A program made the translations under genes and the position numbers. Shown in pieces: positions 30,362 to 39,833 of a DNA stretch of 64,000 nt. Source of the stretch: Psychrosphaera algicola (lineage in GTDB: Bacteria; Pseudomonadota; Gammaproteobacteria; Enterobacterales; Alteromonadaceae); the NCBI RefSeq assembly GCF_028401425.1, contig NZ_JAQOMS010000002.1, positions 3,100,001 through 3,164,000 on the forward strand, read 5' to 3'. The notes beneath the pieces were generated by a model that worked only from the letters and a program-made list of their open reading frames with translations, searched no databases and was not told the origin of the DNA. How positions within the stretch are numbered: position 1 is the stretch's first letter; each line of letters opens with the position of its first letter.

Positions 30362-33361
30362 GTGGACAATACAATAGCGTTTTCATTCGAACACAATGCT
30401 CTGTCTCCAGACGACAAGGTTCAAGTGTTGTCTTTTAAAGGGACAGAAGGTATTTCTCGTCTATATGAGTTTGAAATTGAGTTATTGTCTGTCAATCCCG
30501 ATATTGATATCGACAAGATTCTTGAGACACAAGCGTCGTTGACCATTACTTTGGGTAACGAAGAAAGAGTCATCCAAGGAATAATTTCCCATTGTGATGC
30601 AGTTTCTCAGGTTAACAACCAGACACTATATAAAGCCAAATTGGTGCCGAAACTTTGGGAATTATCACTGTTTCACACGAATGAAATCTATTTAGATCAA
30701 AATATTAAAGAAATAATAGAAATGGTACTCCAAGAGGCGGGATTTACCACGCAAGATTACGACCTTTCGGGCTTACAAGGTAACTATCGAAATTGGGCTT
30801 ATAAGTGTCAGTATAATGAAAGCCACCTAGATTTTATTTCTCGATTAATGGAACGCGATGGCATTTATTATTATTTCACCCAGGGTGAAATAGGTGAAAA
30901 GTTAGTGTTCTGTGATTCATTGCAAACGCAGGAAGATATTACAAACAGTGATGTAACTTATAGCCCAAACGCCTCATTAGAAATAAACGCTTTAGCAAAT
31001 ACAATCACTAGTTTTATCAATCAAAAGAAACGATTACCCCACAAAGTATTATTGAAAGATTACAACGATGATAAACCCTCGGTCGATATCAAAGGCGAGT
31101 TTATCGTTGATGAATCTGCTAATCCATCGAGTGAGATTTATGTGTGGGGACAAAATATACAAACCCCTGAAGAAGGTGGTCAACTTGCTCAAATTCGAGC
31201 CGAAGAAATTAGTAGCACAAAGTCGGTGTATTATGGTGAAAGTACCGTTATTAGATTGATATCAGGGCATCAATTTACGCTTGAAGGGCATTTTAGAACG
31301 AGTTGTAATCAAGATTATTTACTGCTTAACATTGAACACGAAGCAAAGAACCCAAGTCTATTGCACTACGCAGACGGAGACATAGGTGAAGCCGTCGTAT
31401 ATCAAAATACGTTTTCCGCAATTCCAGCCGACATTCAATATCGGAGCAGTCAAGTTACTGCTAAGCCAGAAATACATGGCACATTAAACGCCTTTGTTGA
31501 TGCGGAAGGTGATGGTCATTATGCCGAATTAGACGAAGAAGGTCGCTACCGAGTTACGTTACCTTTTGACCGGTTGAATCGTGATGGCGGAAAATCGTCC
31601 CATTGGATCCGAATGAGTCAACCCTATGGTGGCGAGGGACAAGGTATGAGCTTCCCTTTGAGAAAGGGTACTGAAGTATTGCTCACGTTTATTGGTGGCG
31701 ATCCTGACCGACCTGTTATCGCGGGCACTGTGCCAAATGCCTCACAACCAAGTATTACGACTTCGGATAACCAAACCAACAGCTTAATTAAAACGGGCTC
31801 TGGTAATAAAATTGAACTAGAAGATCAAGACGGTAAAAACCGCATTAAATTACAAACCGGAGACAACAAGACCTATATGCATTTAGGAGCCCCTAATCAT
31901 GATGGTGATGGCTTTGTCCTAATGACAGCAGGTATGGAGCGGAAGGAGATTAGAGGGGGTTACCAAGCTTTTGTTAGTGTTGGTAGTTACTACTTTGAAG
32001 GCGCTGATGGCAATGTTGTAAATGTAAGTGGAATTGCCGCCAATACAGAAAACGATGGTTTGGATGACGATACTACCAATGCTGAAAATGGTTCTCTAGA
32101 TTCCGGAAACGACATCATAAACGAACAAAACGTTTTTTCCTTCAAATTGAAAAAACTTGTAGAAGAAGCTGAAGACGGGAGTACAACTGGTTATTCAACT
32201 GATGGAAAAACGGCAACATCGGCTAGTGATTTACCTAGTCACTTTGATCTTGGCGAAGCTGGTTTTCCGGCGGATGCAGTAATGACTCGTGAAGTCGAGT
32301 TAGCGGGTAACTTTGTAATCGAACGCCGAGTAGGCGAGCGTTATGTTTGGTCTGCGGGAAATGAATATATCTACGGCGCAGACAAGATATTTGATTTCGG
32401 TAATAGTTGGGACGAATTTCATATTAATGAAGATGGCATTGATGACAATGCAGAGAATTTTGGCCCTGACATGTCGGCAATTTCAAATGCGCTAAACACC
32501 GATCCAGAATACTTCGCAGATAGTAGTACCGGTTTATATAACTGGGGTGACGAAACTCGCGCAATCGACCCAGAAAATCAAATAGTCGAGATGAAGTGGG
32601 GTGATGAATTTGAATACCACCATGGTCGCCGATTTGAATGGTGCAGCGATCCAGCCGATTACGCGTTTGGCAATGGCTATGTCGAAAGTTTAATTAATTC
32701 CAATACAGAAACCATTAATGCGTCACATTCCCATGATAAAGCGTCTCCAGGTGGACCGAGATATGGAGATATCACTTCTAAGCATTATGCGTTTACTTTA
32801 AGTGCTGGCTCAACGTCAGCAAGTAAAGAAATTGGCAATTCTTATAACTATAAAAATGGCAATGACATTTCAGTAACTGTGGGGACTTCAGAATCAGAAA
32901 CTTACGGCAACGCCTATAGTTATACTGATGGAGATACGTATGATGTCGTTATGGGGAATAGTTACACCAAACAATGGGGCAGGGATGACACATTTTTTAT
33001 GGGCGGGACTAGTGAATTCAAATTCGCAGCTTCGTCGACAATGTCTTTAGCGGCAACAAGCGATCTATTTTTAGGGCTTAAAAATGATATTTGTATTGCT
33101 GCACGATTCTCTCTTGATGTAGCTGCATGCACCGACGTTGTTACTGGACTGAGGGCTGACATTAGTGCTGGTATTAGGGCCGAAATTAGCTTGACTGCAG
33201 CAACTGAATTTGATGCTGTACAAATAAAAACAAAGCTAACAGAATTAAAAAACTCAGTTTCTAATCTAAGTACTACGGCGACAAAAATTGAGACTGCAGG
33301 TGCGGGAATCAAAACTGCTGGCGCCTATATTGGCTCAGGCCTTATAAGATTATTGAGTTAG
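30362..33361 (+). CDS. vgrG: T6SS spike protein VgrG with a long C-terminal extension
   Basis: 999 residues, clearly longer than a minimal ~650-residue VgrG. Residues ~1-400 are gp27-like (LSFKGTEGISRLYEFEIELLS, WAYKCQYNESHLDFISRLMERDGIYYYF). The gp5-like OB domain follows (GRYRVTLPFDRLN, RMSQPYGGEGQGMSFPLRKGTEVLLTFIGGDPDRPVI). Then come the needle region (SGNKIELEDQDGKNRIKLQT) and ~450 more residues rich in Asn, Gly, Asp and aromatic residues. These include repeated motifs such as NSYNYKNGND, NAYSYTDGD and a helical end. The trimeric spike sits on the Hcp tube and carries effectors. No enzyme motif is seen in the extension. GTG start after AGGAG. Confidence 0.94.
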   Translation: MDNTIAFSFEHNALSPDDKVQVLSFKGTEGISRLYEFEIELLSVNPDIDIDKILETQASLTITLGNEERVIQGIISHCDAVSQVNNQTLYKAKLVPKLWELSLFHTNEIYLDQNIKEIIEMVLQEAGFTTQDYDLSGLQGNYRNWAYKCQYNESHLDFISRLMERDGIYYYFTQGEIGEKLVFCDSLQTQEDITNSDVTYSPNASLEINALANTITSFINQKKRLPHKVLLKDYNDDKPSVDIKGEFIVDESANPSSEIYVWGQNIQTPEEGGQLAQIRAEEISSTKSVYYGESTVIRLISGHQFTLEGHFRTSCNQDYLLLNIEHEAKNPSLLHYADGDIGEAVVYQNTFSAIPADIQYRSSQVTAKPEIHGTLNAFVDAEGDGHYAELDEEGRYRVTLPFDRLNRDGGKSSHWIRMSQPYGGEGQGMSFPLRKGTEVLLTFIGGDPDRPVIAGTVPNASQPSITTSDNQTNSLIKTGSGNKIELEDQDGKNRIKLQTGDNKTYMHLGAPNHDGDGFVLMTAGMERKEIRGGYQAFVSVGSYYFEGADGNVVNVSGIAANTENDGLDDDTTNAENGSLDSGNDIINEQNVFSFKLKKLVEEAEDGSTTGYSTDGKTATSASDLPSHFDLGEAGFPADAVMTREVELAGNFVIERRVGERYVWSAGNEYIYGADKIFDFGNSWDEFHINEDGIDDNAENFGPDMSAISNALNTDPEYFADSSTGLYNWGDETRAIDPENQIVEMKWGDEFEYHHGRRFEWCSDPADYAFGNGYVESLINSNTETINASHSHDKASPGGPRYGDITSKHYAFTLSAGSTSASKEIGNSYNYKNGNDISVTVGTSESETYGNAYSYTDGDTYDVVMGNSYTKQWGRDDTFFMGGTSEFKFAASSTMSLAATSDLFLGLKNDICIAARFSLDVAACTDVVTGLRADISAGIRAEISLTAATEFDAVQIKTKLTELKNSVSNLSTTATKIETAGAGIKTAGAYIGSGLIRLLS

Positions 33362-33364
33362 ATA

Positions 33365-34798
33365 ATGGAAATTCAAAAGCCGCTTCAACTTGGTGTTTTG
33401 TATAAATCTTTTTCCTATTTGGAAAAAAACTTGTTTACGGTCTCTATTCCCATTGGTTTCTCTCTTACTAATGGTGAAATATTACTTGAACAAAAGTTGT
33501 GGGAAGTAATTGGTGAGCAGTTAGATGGGGAAATCTTTGATGCCGCGATGCCAAAAGAGGTTGGTGAAGTTTTAGTAGCGGGGAGTTTTATTCCACCGAA
33601 TAATCAAAAAGTTGAAGCAGGCTCTGTTAAGCTGACGGTCAAAAGCAAAACAAAGCAAGGAACCTATCAAACCTCCGTTGAAAAAGAGCTGGCAATATTT
33701 GGCGACCGGCATTGGTATAAATTATTAGGTGCGGGCATTACTCCGAGCTCGCCAGAGCTATTTACAGAAATGCCAATTACGTACCAAAAAGCCTTTGGTG
33801 GTGAAGGGTTTAAGCCAAACCCTGGCGGGAAAGGCGCGATAGAAGTGACAACCGATTTTGGCGAGCGTCAGTTTTTACCTAATATTGAATATAAGAGTAA
33901 TCTAATTACCTCGCCGGGCTCAAAACCGCAACCTGCCAGTTTTGGCCGTATAGATATCATGAACACTCCGCGCGTAGAAAAGGCAGGAACGTTTGACCAA
34001 AAATACATTGAAACCCGCATGCCGGGATTACCGGACGACGTAAACTGGCTCTATTTTAATGATGCGGCGGAAGACCAGTGGCTCGACGGATTTTTTAATG
34101 GCGATGAGCAGTTTTCGATTACTAATATGCATGCCAAACACCAAGAGTTGTCGGGTACTTTACCACCCATTTATGGACGTGCTTTTGTTAATCAGCAGGT
34201 GCCAGTTGTTGACAATAGTGGCAATGCCACTGGAAAGATGGAAATTCAGTTTAAAGAAATCCCAACCAAACTTGATACTTTATACTTGTTTCCTAACTCC
34301 GATTTAGGTGTGATGATATACAGGGGGACGATTGCAGCGTATTCAGATATTGGTTCGGATATAAAAGCCTTGTTACTGGCCTGTGAAAACCGCAAAGATA
34401 CGCCTAGAACATTAGCCCATTATCAAGATCAATTAACAAAGCGCCTAGACCTCAAACATGGTTATAAATATGCTTTGTTTTCCGCTCCATTAATTGCCAA
34501 AGGCATGAAGTGTGGCTTTCAGCAGATTCAAGAAGACTTTGATTTTCCATTAGAGTTACTAGCAAAAGATAATTTGGAATCATTTGGCGAGCGCAGTCTA
34601 TTAGACGCATCGAATAAAATAGAGGACGCTAAACTCAAAGTAATTGAGCAGTGCAAAGTTGCGGGTGTCGATCCGACTCCGTATTTAGAAAAAATCAATA
34701 ATCCTGAAAAAGCCGATGAGCAAATTCAAATCGAAGCAATGTTAGAGCGGATGATGCCAAGGCATTCTTACAGAGCCAGACAACATAGATATTTTTAA
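33365..34798 (+). CDS. DUF2169 T6SS accessory protein (TagAB-type N-terminal part)
   Basis: 477 residues. FGDRHWYKLLGAGITPSSPELFTEMPITYQKAFGGEGF and FGRIDIMNTPR are typical of the DUF2169 family. That family is encoded beside vgrG and PAAR genes in many T6SS loci and is thought to help load effectors on the spike. The gene begins 3 bases after vgrG. Its stop (RHRYF then TAA in a run of five T) may be false. With one T fewer it reads on as YFNIDLTVLDEIKAY into the pentapeptide gene, giving the DUF2169-pentapeptide fusion known as TagAB in some species. No signal peptide, so it is cytoplasmic. Confidence 0.85.
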   Translation: MEIQKPLQLGVLYKSFSYLEKNLFTVSIPIGFSLTNGEILLEQKLWEVIGEQLDGEIFDAAMPKEVGEVLVAGSFIPPNNQKVEAGSVKLTVKSKTKQGTYQTSVEKELAIFGDRHWYKLLGAGITPSSPELFTEMPITYQKAFGGEGFKPNPGGKGAIEVTTDFGERQFLPNIEYKSNLITSPGSKPQPASFGRIDIMNTPRVEKAGTFDQKYIETRMPGLPDDVNWLYFNDAAEDQWLDGFFNGDEQFSITNMHAKHQELSGTLPPIYGRAFVNQQVPVVDNSGNATGKMEIQFKEIPTKLDTLYLFPNSDLGVMIYRGTIAAYSDIGSDIKALLLACENRKDTPRTLAHYQDQLTKRLDLKHGYKYALFSAPLIAKGMKCGFQQIQEDFDFPLELLAKDNLESFGERSLLDASNKIEDAKLKVIEQCKVAGVDPTPYLEKINNPEKADEQIQIEAMLERMMPRHSYRARQHRYF

Positions 34799-34805
34799 TA
34801 TAGAT

Positions 34806-36214
34806 TTGACTGTATTAGATGAAATTAAAGCTTATCAAGAACAAATGGTTGAAAATGCAAGGCAGCAAACAAGAGAACATATAGAGAAAGAACTCGAGCT
34901 TATAAAACAGAGCAGTGATGCAGAGGCACTTGCACCAGCGATATCTGAAATCGAACAAATAATGACTGAAATGGATATGCCTCCAATGTGGCCTAGACTT
35001 GATATGTCGCCACAACTTTCTGAATTACGGCAACAACTTTCGGAAGCAGAGTTACAAATTTCTGAATTACGCGGAGCAGGCATCCCAGAGTCTGAAATAC
35101 CCAAAATTGATTTTGATGCAGATAAACTCGAACAGCAAATCATTGAGGCCGGGATTAAACATAAAGAAACCTATTTAATGGGCGCACACCTTATGGGAGA
35201 AATGCGCTCACCTCATCCAGAAAAAGAACAAAATCTGAAACAGCAGTTTCTTCAACAGTTTAAAAGTGGCGAATCGTTAGTAAGTGGTGACTATGCTTGT
35301 ATAGACATATCTGGAGAGGACTTGACCGGGATTGACCTGTCAGATTGTTATTTAGAAGGTGTAAATTTCGCCAATTGCAATTTGACCAATGCTAAATTAA
35401 GTAAAGCTATTTTGGCTAGCGCAAATCTAGAGAATGCCATTTTACGGAATGCCGATTGCCAAGGGGCCAATATCGGTGCCGCTAACCTAACCGATGCAGA
35501 CTTCACGGATGCTAATTTGGCGGGTTGCCAATTAGGCGGTTCGAATTTCACTAGAGCAAAGTTAATTAACTGTCCAATGGCTGAAGGTAATTTTTTAGAT
35601 ACCACATTTGAACAAACCATATTTAATGGCTCGGAATTGAAAAAGTGCAACTTTGTTAATCCGGTATTTAGAAATTGTGAGTTTATTGAAACGGATCTTG
35701 CTGAAGCGAACTTTGTCGAAGGCCAATTTGTTGATTGTGATTTTACTAAAGCTATTTTAGATGGTGTTAACTTTGTAAAAGCAATCTCAAACAATAATAA
35801 TTTCCAACAAGCGCAGATGATAAATGTTCGATTTGTTGGTGGCTGTGAACTTAATGGCAGTGACTTTACCGGAATCGATGGCAGTCGAGCTTGTTTTAGA
35901 GAGAATCAATTGGTTGATGCCAAATTTGACCAAGCGAAGCTAGACGAAGCCGACTTTTCTGGATCGCAGCTCGATAATGCGAGTTTTCAGGGAGCAAAAG
36001 CGTATCGAACCCAGTTTATGCAGAGCCAATGTAAAGGGGCAAGTTTTAAAGCGACCAATTTAATGGAGGGCTCAATGTACAAGGCTTATTTAGTTAGTGC
36101 CGATTTCTCTAAAGCCAATTTGTACAGTGTTAACTTTTAGACAGCACCCTAGGAAACAACACATACTCAGGCGCAAATCTTGACCAGACTATTCTGAAAG
36201 AATGGAGGCCATAA
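34806..36214 (+). CDS. Pentapeptide-repeat protein, T6SS accessory (TagAB-type C-terminal part)
   Basis: Residues ~1-150 are helical and charged (HIEKELELIKQ, ELRQQLSEAELQISELRGA). The rest is pentapeptide repeats of the A(D/N)LXX type (LTGIDLSDCYLEGVNFANCNL, ANIGAANLTDADFTDANLAG), which fold as a quadrilateral beta-helix. The TTG start at 34806 is weak, and the gene is probably fused to DUF2169 through a false frameshift. The stop at 36140 is likewise in a T run. Correcting it adds LDSTLGN and SGANLDQTILKEWRP with TAA at 36212-36214. Role inferred from position between vgrG and PAAR. Confidence 0.82.
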
Positions 36215-36217
36215 ACT

Positions 36218-37273
36218 GTGTTGAAACAGGAACTAATTGATGCAGTAAAAGGTGGCAAGCCTATTGTTGACGGTGTTGATTTGTCCGATGGTGATTATCA
36301 AGGCGTGGACTTAGGGGGCGGCAGTTTTGAGTCGGTAAACTTCTCAAGGGCAAATTTATCCGGAGCTAAGTTAAAAGAGTGTAACTTTATTAACTGTACT
36401 TTTAGCAATGCAAAGCTTGATGGCGCAAACCTCATACTAGCCAACTTTATAGAAGCAGAGGCAAATGGAATGTCGCTGGTGGGCTGTGATTTAAGGTTAG
36501 CTAATTTTGTCGACTCAAAATTAGCGGAGAGTGATTTTTCCAATACTAATTTGGAGAATACGAATTTTGTCAACCCGGTTTTAGCTGGCGCTAAATTTTT
36601 AGGTTGCAAAATAAATCAAAGTTCGTTTATTAATGCTGATCTTTCAAAAACGAGTTGGGCAGGCTCAACGGCGTTTCGTGTTAATTTTCTTGAGCCCTTA
36701 GTTGAAGCTATTAATTTAGATGAAGTTCAATGGGAATTGCCGTTTTTCATGAAAGCGAATTTCGCAGGTTTTGATTTTACAAAAGTAGGATTTATTAAAC
36801 CACAATTTCAGCAATGCGATTTATCAGATACAAACTTTAGCAATAAAGATTTATCGCAAGCCGGTTTTATGCAAGCAAAATTGACGAGTGCCAATTTCAG
36901 CGGCGCGATATTGGCTCAGGCTAACTTGGTCGAAGCAGACTTGTCATTTGCTAATTTTGAAAATGCAAATATGCCACAGGCTTTGCTAAAAGAAGCCATA
37001 TTAACTAAGGTTAACTTTACTAAAATCAAAGCTGAGCAGGCACTGTTTGAAAAAGCAGATTGCACAGGATCTGTATTTAGTGGAGCAGATTTAACATATG
37101 TTGAATTTAGCCATGCTATTCTCGACGAGGCGGATATGTCGAATACTAGTTTGTATCGTACTAATTTGCATGAAATACAAGAGCAGAAAACCAATTGGAA
37201 AGGTGCGAGCCGCAAGTTAGCTTTAGAAACTGACGAAACAAAATTAAAAGCGGAACAATGGGCTGCAAAATAA
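36218..37273 (+). CDS. Second pentapeptide-repeat protein of the T6SS locus
   Basis: 351 residues from GTG 36218, 3 bases after the previous stop and 9 bases after GGAGG. Almost the whole protein is pentapeptide repeats (DGANLILANFIEAEANG, FSGAILAQANLVEADLSFANFENANM), with no signal peptide. It resembles the preceding protein. Together with DUF2169, DUF3540 and DUF4150 it forms a spike-loading accessory set. The exact function of such proteins is not established; beta-helix scaffolds for effector or spike binding are plausible. Confidence 0.85.
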   Translation: MLKQELIDAVKGGKPIVDGVDLSDGDYQGVDLGGGSFESVNFSRANLSGAKLKECNFINCTFSNAKLDGANLILANFIEAEANGMSLVGCDLRLANFVDSKLAESDFSNTNLENTNFVNPVLAGAKFLGCKINQSSFINADLSKTSWAGSTAFRVNFLEPLVEAINLDEVQWELPFFMKANFAGFDFTKVGFIKPQFQQCDLSDTNFSNKDLSQAGFMQAKLTSANFSGAILAQANLVEADLSFANFENANMPQALLKEAILTKVNFTKIKAEQALFEKADCTGSVFSGADLTYVEFSHAILDEADMSNTSLYRTNLHEIQEQKTNWKGASRKLALETDETKLKAEQWAAK

Positions 37274-37282
37274 GAGAATGTT

Positions 37283-37930
37283 ATGAATATACCGTTATCG
37301 AGTGATTTAAAAGCTAAAATAGGATTTACTGAACACGCTGTCATACAGGGGGTTTAATCGTGAATATATGGTTTTATCAGATAGGGGGCGTATCGCGCTC
37401 AACTCGCATTCAGTTGTTTTGTTCAACCCGAAACCGGAGATAAAGTTTTAATTAACGTTGATGGTAAGCAAAGCCATATTATTGCGGTAATCGAAAGGCC
37501 AGATAACCAAGATGCCAAACTGAGTTTTCCTGCAAGCCTGAAAGTCGAAACAAAACAAGGCGATTTAACATTTTCGAGCCACCGAGATATAAAACTTACC
37601 GCGACAAGACAACATAGCATAGTGTCAGAAGATTTAAACATTACGGCAAATAGCACTCAAGTATATAGTACTGAAATGCAAGTTTCGGGAAAAAATTTAA
37701 AGGCACAATGGACTTCAATTCAAACATTATCAGAGCTAATTACCTCGGTAGCTGATAAATTGATTAAAACGGTTAAAAATAGCTTTTCAAACGTTGAAGG
37801 TGTTGAACAGAAAAACAGTAAAAATTACGTGCAAAATGTGTCATCTACCACCACAATTCGTTCGCAACATGCAGTCATTACTGCCGAGAAAGATATGAAA
37901 ATTGATGGTGAACGGATCCATATGGGATAA
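37283..37930 (+). CDS. DUF3540 T6SS-associated protein, two compensating frameshifts
   Basis: From ATG 37283 (MNIPLSSDLKAKIGF) the frame is lost near 37352 and regained near 37385. In between, one other frame gives NREYMVLSDRG. Then AYRAQLAFSCFVQPETGDKVLINVDG follows, the A..A.SC..P..GD.VL pattern of DUF3540. The C-terminal half is repetitive and beta-rich (LNITANSTQVYSTEMQVSGKN), ending ITAEKDMKIDGERIHMG. Corrected length is ~215 residues. DUF3540 genes are found with DUF2169, pentapeptide and DUF4150 genes in T6SS loci, as here. Biochemical role unknown. Confidence 0.8.
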
Positions 37931-37944
37931 AGGACAACAATCGA

Positions 37945-38358
37945 ATGGTTTTCGCGACAACACAGATGCCGGCAATGAATATGGCTTTTCCAGACGTGTG
38001 TTTAACGCCCATACCTTCACCGGTCGGGCCAATTCCAACACCGTTGCCTTATCCTAATATTGCGGTGACAGCGATGGGTATTCCATCGCAGGTAAAAGTA
38101 TTAACTTTGGCTATGCCAAATCATAATATGTTAACTATTACTCCAATGAGTAATGGTGATAACGCTGGACTAATGATGAATCCGTTATCTGGCATGGTTA
38201 TGGGGCCACAAAGGCAATTGCTAGGTAGTGTGAAAACTTTTATTGGTGGTTTACCTTCCAATAAAATGCTCGGTTTGTCAGGTCAAAATGGCATGATGCC
38301 GGGCTCTTTTGGTGCGACGTTAAGCCCTTCGCAAGTTAAAGTAATGATTTTGGCTTAA
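37945..38358 (+). CDS. PAAR-like DUF4150 protein, T6SS spike tip
   Basis: 137 residues, rich in Pro, Met and Gly. MAFPDVCLTPIPSPVGPIPTPLPYPNIAVTA is the DUF4150/PAAR-like opening, and the ending is FGATLSPSQVKVMILA. PAAR-like proteins form a cone on VgrG and can be fused to effectors. Here the protein is only the tip domain, with no C-terminal toxin. It closes the accessory block. No toxin-immunity pair follows directly. Confidence 0.88.
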   Translation: MVFATTQMPAMNMAFPDVCLTPIPSPVGPIPTPLPYPNIAVTAMGIPSQVKVLTLAMPNHNMLTITPMSNGDNAGLMMNPLSGMVMGPQRQLLGSVKTFIGGLPSNKMLGLSGQNGMMPGSFGATLSPSQVKVMILA

Positions 38359-38383
38359 TTTAGAATAAGAATGTTTATAAAAA

Positions 38384-38439
38384 GATAATATTGGTAAATC
38401 AAATTATTAAAATGATGGTGGCCTTAAAGCAATATTATC
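38384..38439 (+). other. Long-range inverted repeat after the T6SS block
   Basis: GATAATATTG (38384-38393) and CAATATTATC (38430-38439) form a perfect 10-bp inverted repeat with a 36-base loop, followed by GTTTT. It lies in the 140-base gap between the DUF4150 gene and the TAXI gene. It might end the T6SS transcript or be an operator. The AT-rich stem and large loop make a standard terminator unlikely. Confidence 0.3.
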
Positions 38440-38498
38440 GTTTTAGAATAAAATCAGTATCTTAAATAGGTACTTACATAACTCAAAGGGAATAGTTT

Positions 38499-39817
38499 AT
38501 GAACTTATATAACGTTAGGCCTTTTATTAGCTGGTCATTAATGATCGTCGCTATAATTGGGGTCATTTATGTAGGGTATTATAAAAGCAATTCCAGCACC
38601 GTGATTCGGGTCGCGTCTGGTGAAAGGACGAGCTATTTATTTCAAATTGGCAAAGAATTGAAACAAGCAATTGAAACACGTTCTGATTATAAAGTGGAAT
38701 TGGTTGAGAGTGGTTCTTCAGGTATCAACCGAGGAGCTTTGCAGTCAGGAAAAGCCGATGTAGCTTTAATTTCTCAAAGTGCTACGGATATGACAAACTT
38801 AGCGGTCATCGCACCAATTGAAAAACATTTGTTGCACATTGTTGTTCATGTCGATTCCGGCATTCGTTCCATTTATGGCTTGTCAGGCAAGCGAATTTCT
38901 TTAGGCGGATTAAAAAGTGATCACAGAAAAGCCGCTTATAAACTATTAGAACATTATCAAATTGAAGAGTCCTCGCTATTAAATACTGAAGTGTCGCACC
39001 TTGATTTACTCGAAGGCCGTAACTTAGATGGTGCAATCATTAGCACCAGTGTTAACGATACCTATATGAAGAAGTTAATGAGCAGCGGTAATTTCAGCCT
39101 TATATCTATTGATGCGGCCGAGGGATTTGTTGAACGTAACAATCTTTACCAAAATGCTAATTTTGCTATGGGGGTTTATCCTTCTTCTTTTGGTCCAATG
39201 CCAGATAAATGGTTACCAACCGTTTCAGAGAATGTATGGCTGGTGAGTCGACTCGATTTGTCATCAGATATAGTGAACATGCTGATTGATGTTATGGAGA
39301 CAAAAAATTTCACATTAAAATTCCCTTTATTATCTAAATGGTTAAAAGAGAGCGAGGGAAATCTGACCAACTGTTGCTACATGATGTAACGAAAAGACGT
39401 TTTAATCCGTATGGCAGTTTCAAAACGGCGTTATTTGACTCACTACTGTTACTTTGGAATATGAAGTGGTTTTTATTATTTGCCATTATCATTATTTGGA
39501 ATGTTCGTTCACGTTGGATAGGCATTAATGAAACGTATGAAAAAGACAAGCAAGCTGCTCGATTACAACGAATTCAAGCATTGTTAGAAGATGTGAATGC
39601 ACAGGAGCAAGAGCAAGCTGACACCAAAGATTATCGATTATTGACTCAACATTTAGCTGAAATTCGTAGGATAAAAGGTGAGGGGATTGCCGTTGCTAAA
39701 GAACAAGAAATGAGTGATAGCGCTGCATTTTTGTCTTTTTTACAACAATGCGATCACGTCAGTCGGGATATCCAGTGGAAGTTGTCGCTAGGTATTAACA
39801 GCAAAGATTTCAACTAA
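38499..39817 (+). CDS. TAXI-type solute-binding protein anchored in the membrane, one frameshift
   Basis: The N-terminal helix (WSLMIVAIIGVIYVGYY, residues ~12-28) is followed by VIRVASGERTSYLFQIGKEL, ELVESGSSGINRGALQSGKADVALISQ and LSGKRISLGGLKSDHRKAA. This is the ligand-binding fold of TAXI proteins of TRAP transporters. The frame breaks at about 39358 (A run). Correction joins KWLKESEGK to SDQLLLHD, then a second membrane helix (MKWFLLFAIIIIWNV) and a cytoplasmic, coiled-coil-like tail. Corrected length is ~439 residues. No TRAP permease is nearby, so a sensor or T6SS-linked role is more likely than transport. Confidence 0.75.
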
Positions 39818-39833
39818 AATAAGTCATTAAACT

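Noticed and set aside
38384..38439. Strong terminator of the T6SS operon
   Set aside because: The loop is 36 bases and the stem AT-rich. It is kept only as a low-confidence inverted repeat.
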